Shown here in pieces: positions 58,793 through 64,000 of a DNA stretch of 64,000 nt. The stretch lies in the NCBI GenBank assembly GCA_944389145.1, contig CALXLH010000014.1:82279-146278 (forward strand). Direction: 5' to 3'. A program made the position numbers and the translations under genes. Under the pieces are notes generated by a model that saw only the letters and a program-made list of their open reading frames with translations, did not search any database and was not told the DNA's origin. How positions within the stretch are numbered: position 1 is the stretch's first letter; every line of letters begins with the position of its first letter. Origin of the DNA: an uncultured Spirochaetaceae bacterium (GTDB lineage Bacteria > Spirochaetota > Spirochaetia > Sphaerochaetales > Sphaerochaetaceae).

Positions 58793-59584
58793 CTAGAAGA
58801 ACATCATCGGGGAAGAGAGATTCCTCATCAGCGCCACGACTGACCATGCTGCGATATCACTATTGGCAGAGTAGATATCAGCCACGGCCTTCAAGCCCTC
58901 TGTCTCTATGGTTATGCAGTGGTCATCGCCGATGAAGCCAGGGACGCTCGTGATCTCAGCCTGTGCCTTGTCGGGGCCGATTGTCGCAAGTGCCGAGGCA
59001 ACCGCCACGTTCACCTTTGTCGGCAGGAGCGCGATAGCCTCCTCGGTAGAACCAGAGAAGACACATCTCTCCTCTCCCTGAAGCTCATCCGAGTACAATG
59101 GCGTATTCTTCAATGAATCCGGTCCCTTATGGGTGTGTATCCCAGCCTTTATATCCCAGCCATTGACCTCTGCGATCAACGCAATCGTATTCAATGCATC
59201 AAAGCCGCCGACAGCCCCTGATGGTATATATATCCTGGCACCGCCATGCGCTGCCGCATCCAGTGCATCATCCTTGAACGCGCTATCCGCAAATGCACCG
59301 ATCGACAGGGGGATTATGCTTATGCCAGCCTTCAAGGCCTTTATCGCAAAATCCTTCAAGAGAGCGATGGACGCCGTCTCGATTATCAGATCGGGCCTGA
59401 TGGCGATGATCTCATCCATCGATGAGGCTGCCATGGCCTCTGTTCCCTCGACAAGAGCCTCCGCGTCTTCCGCCTTACGGGAAAAGGCGGCTACCAGCTT
59501 ATACTCCTTCAAAAGCCCATCTATGTATGCCTTCCGTACGATCCACCCCAGGTGTCCGCAACCTGCAATCGCAAATGTCTTCAT
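58793..59584 (-). CDS. L-aspartate dehydrogenase (NadX-like) family protein
   Basis: This protein of 263 residues has an N-terminal Rossmann motif (FAIAGCGHLGWIVRKAYIDG) and the family domain with IYIPSGAVGGFDALNTIALI and a C-terminal helical segment. AspDH reduces iminoaspartate or oxidises aspartate to iminoaspartate for NAD synthesis, but many homologues have other amino acids as substrates. The conserved His (HTHKGPDSLKNTPLY) region is present. GGAGGA precedes the ATG. It forms a two-gene operon with a hydroxyacid dehydrogenase; no nadA or nadC is nearby, so NAD synthesis is not implied. Confidence 0.8.
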   Translation of the reverse strand: MKTFAIAGCGHLGWIVRKAYIDGLLKEYKLVAAFSRKAEDAEALVEGTEAMAASSMDEIIAIRPDLIIETASIALLKDFAIKALKAGISIIPLSIGAFADSAFKDDALDAAAHGGARIYIPSGAVGGFDALNTIALIAEVNGWDIKAGIHTHKGPDSLKNTPLYSDELQGEERCVFSGSTEEAIALLPTKVNVAVASALATIGPDKAQAEITSVPGFIGDDHCITIETEGLKAVADIYSANSDIAAWSVVALMRNLSSPMMFF

Positions 59585-59714
59585 ATTTCCTCCATATGAC
59601 TATTACTACTCTCCCAGAAAACAGAGGAAATTGAAATAGGTTATAGGAAGAACAGGATTTGATCTTCCCTGATCAAAGGATCAGCCACAATGAAGCAGCA
59701 AATGTATGGATTCC

Positions 59715-60257
59715 TTATCTTTCCCCTATCTCCTTTCCCGTTTCATATGCGTTCTTCATCGCGGCGTGCCCGCTTGCGGCATTCCTTTCATTCACTCCGC
59801 CTGCAAATATGACCTTGGCAATCCTCGACCTATCAAAGCAGTCAACCCATCCTTGAAGAGATGAGACAGCCCTGTCGGGAGTAGCTGCCTCATCTTCCGC
59901 AGCTGTCAGGATCAGATATATATCCTTGAATCTATAATCTGTGCCATAAAGAGGATTAGACCTGTCCAGAAGCACCTTAAGCTGCCCTGACAGTCCATAG
60001 AAGTAAATTGGTGAAGCAAATACGATAACGTCAGCATCATGCATCTTCCTGATGATATCTGCAGAGTCATCTGCAATGCAGCACCGCCTTGTCTCCTGGC
60101 ACGATAGGCATCCCGTGCAGAATCCGATCTGCCTGCCCTTTAGGCTTATCTCCTCAACGACGTTTCCCGATTCAACCGCTCCCCTTGCGAATTCTGCAGC
60201 TATAAGCCCGGAATTGCTCCCAAGCCGCAGGCTTGATGATATTACAAGTATCTTCAT
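59715..60257 (-). CDS. NAD(P)H-dependent FMN reductase / flavodoxin-like protein
   Basis: A 180-residue single-domain flavoprotein. SSSLRLGSNSGLIAAEFARG is the FMN phosphate loop, FCTGCLSCQETRRCC holds a cysteine cluster found in iron-sulfur flavoprotein-like members (CxxC..C), and VFASPIYFYGLSGQLKVLLD is the second flavin loop. It probably reduces FMN or quinones, or passes electrons to a partner. GGAGGAG precedes the ATG. The divergent gene is an exported hydrolase, with an LTTR-like dyad in between. Confidence 0.85.
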   Translation of the reverse strand: MKILVISSSLRLGSNSGLIAAEFARGAVESGNVVEEISLKGRQIGFCTGCLSCQETRRCCIADDSADIIRKMHDADVIVFASPIYFYGLSGQLKVLLDRSNPLYGTDYRFKDIYLILTAAEDEAATPDRAVSSLQGWVDCFDRSRIAKVIFAGGVNERNAASGHAAMKNAYETGKEIGER

Positions 60258-60400
60258 CGACGCTCCTCCAGATCATGATTCGCCGCTGAATATATTCCTT
60301 AGGGGCAGCAATACGCAAATATTTTATCCTTTCGCGATCACATTGGAAAAACCTATGGCTGGCAAAGAAGATCCCACTGCTTTCCCACTCTTGAGATAAT

Positions 60401-60415
60401 ATAGGTAGAAACTAT
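60401..60415. promoter_or_regulatory. LysR-type regulator box between flavoprotein and hydrolase genes
   Basis: ATAG-GTAGAAA-CTAT fits the T-N11-A dyad of LysR-family binding sites. It sits in the 230-bp divergent spacer, overlapping minus-strand promoter-like elements (TTCCAT, 17 bp, TATATT). The only LysR gene nearby (61542-62438) is broken by a stop codon. Otherwise 60258-60487 holds no gene. Confidence 0.35.
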
Positions 60416-60487
60416 CTTATATGGAAATAAATTAATATTTGCTATCATCGGTATGCCCATATTATGTTGGTGCCAAGGAGAAAGGCA

Positions 60488-61537
60488 ATGAGAAGGCTCA
60501 CCCCCTTGCTGATGCTGATGCTATCAACATCATTCATTCTTACAGCAGGAGAACCAATGAAGGCTACAGCAATCACTACCGATGAGGTAGTCACTGACAA
60601 TTATTACATCTTCGATCTTTCGGAAGATGTCGAGAGGACAGCCGTATTCTATCCGAACAGGTTCGGAATCACGCTGGCGGGGGATCTTTATACCCCGGCA
60701 GACATTGATGAATACGGCTCCTATCCTGCCCTGGTAATCGGAGCGCCATATGGCGGCGTTAAGGAACAGGGACCGGGCGTCTATGCAAATGAGCTTGCCC
60801 AGAGAGGGTTCATCGTCCTTACATTCGATCCGTCGTACAATGGAGAAAGCGGAGGAGAGCCAAGGCATATATCATCCCCAGAGGTCTTCAGCGAGGACTT
60901 CAGCGCCGGCGTTGATTTCCTTGGACGCCTTCCGTATGTCGACAGGGAGAGGATCGGAGCGCTGGGAATCTGCGGATCCGGCGGCTTCGCGCTTTCAGCT
61001 GCGGCAATGGATTCAAGGATCAAGGCTGTAGCCACAGCAAGCATGTATGATATCTCAATGAACAACAGCCTGACGGGCGAAGAGAGGGCAAGGCTTCTTG
61101 ATATGTTCAGCCAGATGAGATGGACAGATGTCGATAATGGCGCTCCTGCCGTTGAGAGGATGTATCCAGCTGAGGCCCCATATCCAGAGATGCCCGAAGG
61201 CGTTGAGGGACTGAATCTTGAATGGTACACATTCTACGCCCTTGCACGGGGATGGCATCCAAATGCAGGAGGGGCCTTTACCGCAACCAGCCAGCTTGCA
61301 TTCATGAACTATCCTCTGCTGAGCCATATTTCCGAGATATCGCCACGTCCGATTCTTTTCATCGTAGGAGAGAATGCGCATTCTGTCGCATACAGCGAGA
61401 CTGCATACGAAAATGCTTCGGAACCGAAAGAGCTGTATGTAGTACCTGATGCGATCCATATCGATCTCTATGACAGGACAGATCTGATTCCATTCGACAA
61501 GATCGAGGACTTCTTCAAGTCCGCATTCGGAATGTGA
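60488..61537 (+). CDS. Exported alpha/beta hydrolase (dienelactone hydrolase-like)
   Basis: The product has 349 residues with an N-terminal signal peptide (LTPLLMLMLSTSFILTAG). The hydrolase core shows the oxyanion strand ALVIGAPYGGVKEQGPGVYA, the nucleophile elbow LGICGSGGFA and late Asp/His positions (FIVGENAHSVAYSE, VVPDAIHIDLYD). The elbow has Cys in place of the usual GxSxG Ser, as in dienelactone hydrolases, unless the following Ser acts. It may cleave esters or lactones outside the cytoplasm. I chose the ATG at 60488, behind AAGGAG; an upstream ATG at 60464 lacks one. A LysR pseudogene follows on the other strand. Confidence 0.82.
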   Translation: MRRLTPLLMLMLSTSFILTAGEPMKATAITTDEVVTDNYYIFDLSEDVERTAVFYPNRFGITLAGDLYTPADIDEYGSYPALVIGAPYGGVKEQGPGVYANELAQRGFIVLTFDPSYNGESGGEPRHISSPEVFSEDFSAGVDFLGRLPYVDRERIGALGICGSGGFALSAAAMDSRIKAVATASMYDISMNNSLTGEERARLLDMFSQMRWTDVDNGAPAVERMYPAEAPYPEMPEGVEGLNLEWYTFYALARGWHPNAGGAFTATSQLAFMNYPLLSHISEISPRPILFIVGENAHSVAYSETAYENASEPKELYVVPDAIHIDLYDRTDLIPFDKIEDFFKSAFGM

Positions 61538-61541
61538 TCAT

Positions 61542-62438
61542 TCATCGCTCAGGATATTCTGCAAAGGATCGCTTCATACTCTCAAGGAACATCGCGGCAG
61601 CCTTCGTAAGGGGCTGCCCCTTCCATATAAGCGATAGATTGTCGAAGATTTCCGGCGCAAGGGGGCGGAATGCGAGAGAACTGTTCTCCATGTTTATTAT
61701 CGAGCCATAGCCTATGACATACTTCCCTCCGCTCTTTGCCAGGAGTGATGCGTTGTTGATGAGGTTGTAGGTCGCTGCTACCTGGAATCTGTCAAAGGCA
61801 GTCCCTGCCCACCTCGAAAGGCGGTGAAGGAATTCAGCCTGTCCGGAGACAACAATAGGTTTGTCCATGAGGTCCCTCGGCACGATCTCCCTTCGCGATG
61901 CAAGCGGGGAATCAAGCCTCATGATGACGCCCCAGATTTCCTTCTCATTGATCGTAAGCGATGAGAATCCTTCTGATGCCTGCCGCCCGAATATTACGCC
62001 GAAATCGAGCATTCCCCTTCCTATCCTATATTCTATCTCCTCTGCATTGCCGCTATAGAAATGGAATCTTATGCCAGGATGCTCAATCTGGATCGAATCA
62101 ATGACTTCAATGATCTTCTCAAGGCTTCCAGCTTCTCCCATCCCGATATATACATCACCGTTTATCATTCCTCCTTCAGAAGATATCTCGAGCTATGTCT
62201 TCCTGATGATATCAAGGATCTCCTCGGCACGCTTGCGGAGTATAAGCCCTTCATCAGTAAGCTCAAGCCGGCGAGCTCCCTTCTTCGCCCTGCTGAAGAG
62301 CTTCTTACCTAATTCCTCTTCCAGTTCCTTCATCTGTACGGAAAGCGTTGGCTGCGTGACATGAAGAATGTCAGCGGCAGTGGTTATGCTGCCTGCATCG
62401 GCTATTGCGATAAAATACCTTAACGTCCTGAATTCCAT
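61542..62438 (-). pseudogene. LysR-family regulator interrupted by an in-frame TAG
   Basis: One continuous reading frame of 298 codons, the normal LysR length, is cut by a single amber codon at 62193-62195 (codon 82). Before it lies an intact LysR helix-turn-helix (RTLRYFIAIADAGSITTAAD, VTQPTLSVQMKELEEEL). After it, in the same frame, comes the effector domain (VYIGMGEAGSLEKIIEVIDS and onward to FLESMKRSFAEYPER). Nothing else is missing, so the break is recent: one base change from a sense codon. The C-terminal part could start at the ATG 62168 but would lack DNA binding. A sequencing error is the main alternative. Confidence 0.8.
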
Positions 62439-62455
62439 AGGAAAATATTATCACA

Positions 62456-62484
62456 TTACATAAGAATAAAGAAATATCTATAAT
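62456..62484 (+). promoter_or_regulatory. Promoter of the cyclophilin-like lipoprotein gene
   Basis: TTACAT (62456-62461), a 17-bp spacer and a consensus TATAAT (62479-62484) form one of the clearest promoters in the window. It is divergent from the broken lysR gene and lies 38 bases before the GTG start. Confidence 0.7.
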
Positions 62485-62522
62485 CGAACAATCCTGATAT
62501 CCTGATATGCGGAGGAAGGCCA

Positions 62523-62999
62523 GTGAAGAAAGCAATTTCGTTAGCGATATTCATCCTTCTGACTTCCATTGCACTGCTGGCAGGCTGTGAGAGTCAGGAT
62601 TACTCAGGAAACATATCGGATGATTCATGCGAAGAGGAAGGCACGGCAATGAGGATGGAGGTCAATATAAATGGAACAGGATTCATGGCAACGCTGGAGG
62701 ATAATGATGCAGCGAATGCCCTGGCTGGCATACTGCGAGACGGATCATTGACCATCAGGCTCAGGGATTATGGAGGATTCGAGAAAGCCGGATCGTTAGG
62801 ACGCAGCCTTCCTTCAAGCAACAGGCAGATTACAGCCCATGCTGGAGATATCGTGCTGTACCAGGGCAATCAGATCGTCATGTTCTATGGTTCAAACTCA
62901 TGGAGTTATACGATGCTTGGGCATATCGAGGATCTCACCGGATGGGAAGAAGCGCTAGGCCGCGGAGAAATTACCGCTACCCTATCTCTGGAGAGATAA
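62523..62999 (+). CDS. Cyclophilin-like-fold lipoprotein
   Basis: A protein of 158 residues starting at GTG, behind GGAGGAAGG. The signal peptide ends in lipobox LLAGC (Cys22). After a short acidic linker comes a domain with MRMEVNINGTGFMATLEDND, SLTIRLRDYGGFEKAGSLG, GDIVLYQGNQIVMFYGSNSW and TGWEEALGRGEITATLSL. This is the small cyclophilin-like family (Cyclophil_like2), seen beside flavodoxins and hydrolases in anaerobes. These proteins are not known prolyl isomerases; function is unknown. Its location near the flavoprotein and hydrolase genes fits that association. I see no recognisable gene in 63000-63196. Confidence 0.82.
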   Translation: MKKAISLAIFILLTSIALLAGCESQDYSGNISDDSCEEEGTAMRMEVNINGTGFMATLEDNDAANALAGILRDGSLTIRLRDYGGFEKAGSLGRSLPSSNRQITAHAGDIVLYQGNQIVMFYGSNSWSYTMLGHIEDLTGWEEALGRGEITATLSLER

Positions 63000-63196
63000 C
63001 GGATGCTTATCCCCCGGCACCTGCCTGAATGTATCTGGCCATGTCGATAGCCAATCAGAAAGGCAGAGCGGAAAGACGACGACAGCGATTGCCATTTCCT
63101 CTGCATCATCCTTATAAGCCAATTTCAAGGAAATGATGACGGGTTAGCCAAAGTAGCCGCTGGTATCAGGAGGTGAGGCAAGTCCTTTCTGCTTCT

Positions 63197-63397
63197 TTAA
63201 TTTGCATCATCCATAACTGAATTCCATTTCATTGCTTCTGCAATGGTATCGCTGATGAACGAATTCTTTGATGATGTGTATGCTTTCCGATTACCTGGAT
63301 ACATGCTTGCAAGCTTCAGCTTCAGCTCGTCATAAGCCTTTGCCCTTTCAGGATGTGAGATAAGATAATCCCTAAAGATCATGTAATTTCTCCACGC
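63197..63397 (-). pseudogene. GrpB-family (UPF0157) C-terminal fragment, truncated
   Basis: The frame encodes about 66 residues homologous to the C-terminal third of GrpB/UPF0157 nucleotidyltransferase-like proteins: WRNYMIFRDYLISHPERAKA, YDELKLKLASMYPGNRKAYT and KNSFISDTIAEAM. The family is normally 160-200 residues. The N-terminal catalytic part is absent, and sequence immediately upstream is ISL3-type transposase-like. An ATG at 63382 exists inside the motif but would give only a 61-residue piece. The truncation most likely came from the insertion. Confidence 0.7.
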
Positions 63398-63401
63398 CTT
63401 A

Positions 63402-63584
63402 CTAATGCAGGTGCCCGATCAGCTCTATGTCCTGATACACCGACTCCCGGCTGCCATGCACATGCATCCTCCTGCCGCATCTCGGACATTCCCTCTCTGC
63501 TTTGCTGTCTGAATATCCATGGGTGACATATATTTCCTTGCCTCTGCTGCTTTGCCTTAGTTCCGGTTTTTTCTTTGAATCAGT
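63402..63584 (-). pseudogene. Zinc-ribbon (N-terminal) fragment of an ISL3-type transposase
   Basis: An open stretch of about 60 codons ends at TAG (63402-63404). It contains ERECPRCGRRMHVHGSRESV and YQDIELIGHLH, which match the zinc-binding N-terminal domain of ISL3 transposases (CPxCG, then H-G-x-R and D-x-x-x-x-G). The protein stops there, before the second cysteine pair and the catalytic core. It lies downstream, in a different frame, of the C-terminal catalytic piece (63580-63999), so the order is reversed relative to an intact gene. Two damaged copies side by side, or a rearranged single copy, would explain this. Confidence 0.5.
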
Positions 63585-63999
63585 TCAGAAATTTGTGTGG
63601 TTTCTGAGATCTGTATACCAGAAGAGGCTTGCGGCTCTCGAACATGATACGGAGGAAGAAGGGGTCTTTACAAAATGTGTGGGATTTGTACCTGTAAGGG
63701 CCTCGTAATGAAGCAAACTTTATCTTCAGGAAGAAGTATTCAGTATCCCTATATCCATAGGCTTTCCTCCGTATCGTCTTGATCATGTTGTTGATTCCCT
63801 CAACCCTTCCGGAAGAGATGGGGAACTTTGCATGATATACAATCCTCATGAGGTGCCTGTTGACAGTATCACGGAAGGAAATGATCTCAGGCACTCCGCT
63901 CTGCATCGCTAGCTTCATCCATGACTTCATTCCCTTATACAGCTGGGTGATGCCTGTGACGGAGTAAGCAAGATTGAACTGCTCAAGAAGCAGATAGCA
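63580..63999 (-). mobile_element. ISL3-type transposase, C-terminal part (cut by window edge)
   Basis: The frame is open from the window edge to TGA at 63580-63582 (139 codons). FNLAYSVTGITQLYKGMKSW, SSGRVEGINNMIKTIRRKA and YGYRDTEYFFLKIKFASLRG are characteristic of the last part of ISL3 (DDE) transposases, including the catalytic Glu context GRVEGINN. The N-terminal part lies beyond base 64000, so intactness cannot be judged. An extra tail after ASLRG (about 45 residues) may be read-through into flanking sequence. The element appears to have inserted next to or into the grpB-like gene. Confidence 0.75.
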
Positions 64000-64000
64000 G

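Noticed and set aside
62193..62195. TAG in lysR as a recoded codon (pyrrolysine or suppression)
   Set aside because: Other genes here end in TAG without sign of read-through, no pyl genes are visible, and a single nonsense change in a regulator is the simpler explanation.
63000..63196. Further gene remnant between the lipoprotein and the grpB fragment
   Set aside because: Short open stretches exist on both strands, but none showed a recognisable motif, so no feature is called.
1..64000. CRISPR array, rRNA or tRNA genes
   Set aside because: Reading through the window I found no regularly spaced direct repeats and no rRNA or tRNA consensus segments.

Overview
The window reads as chromosomal DNA of an anaerobic, fermentative spirochaete, probably Sphaerochaeta-like. 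That placement is an inference. It rests on exported proteins whose mature ends start GGSSE or GSSEN, on long runs of short-spaced operons, on class I NrdAB of the chlamydial/spirochaetal type, on Lys-type phosphofructokinases, and on a fermentation, amino-acid and phosphate gene set without respiratory genes. No rRNA, tRNA or CRISPR was seen. Both edges cut genes: the 3' end of rpiB on the left and an ISL3-type transposase on the right.

Layout. 1-4.9 kb: a five-gene minus-strand operon (dihydropyrimidinase, a HAD-cytidine deaminase fusion, a PLD lipoprotein, two small exported proteins). 5-7.1 kb: a two-component system. 7.2-9.8 kb: a nitrate/sulfonate/taurine-type ABC transporter. 10-13.7 kb: nrdAB behind a paired NrdR box. 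13.9-15.2 kb: an AbrB/PIN toxin-antitoxin pair and two small membrane proteins. 15.3-21.8 kb: a LacI-controlled operon encoding PFK, a NagB-like isomerase, class II aldolase, a TIM-like protein and a LarA-like protein. 21.8-29.4 kb: a MATE pump, a TnpB remnant, ung, a flavin/pyridoxamine oxidase-like protein, a GNAT, a YibE/F protein, alkaline phosphatase and cysteine desulfidase. 29.8-35.3 kb: a tryptophanase-family enzyme, PiT with DUF47, and a divergent MATE/MerR pair. 35.4-44.3 kb: a molybdenum-hydroxylase operon with RidA, a CoA-acylating aldehyde dehydrogenase and a transporter, divergent from IclR and a ferredoxin-type aldo/keto reductase. 44.3-49.1 kb: an amino-acid ABC transporter co-transcribed with canonical LarA and an aminotransferase. 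49.3-53.3 kb: pfk-ppx-ppk. 53.6-57.8 kb: gdhA, DUF1846 and an NSS symporter. 57.9-63 kb: a small redox and hydrolase region with a broken LysR gene. 63.2-64 kb: an ISL3-damaged region with a truncated grpB-like gene.

How it fits together. The cell appears to take up amino acids (ABC and NSS systems), deaminate or transaminate them (gdhA, aminotransferase, tryptophanase-like enzyme, CyuA), and handle the resulting 2-hydroxy or 2-oxo acids (two LarA-family proteins, a hydroxyacid dehydrogenase). Pyrimidine and heterocycle catabolism (hydA, HAD-CDA, Xdh-type hydroxylase) is a second theme. Phosphate economy is a third (PiT/DUF47, alkaline phosphatase, Ppk/Ppx linked to a phosphofructokinase).

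The strongest candidate for an undescribed system is the LacI operon at 15.3-21.7 kb. It encodes a parallel kinase/isomerase/aldolase/TIM route in which several enzymes have altered active-site residues, coupled to a nickel-pincer-family LarA homologue. The pfk-ppx-ppk operon and the HAD-cytidine deaminase fusion come next.
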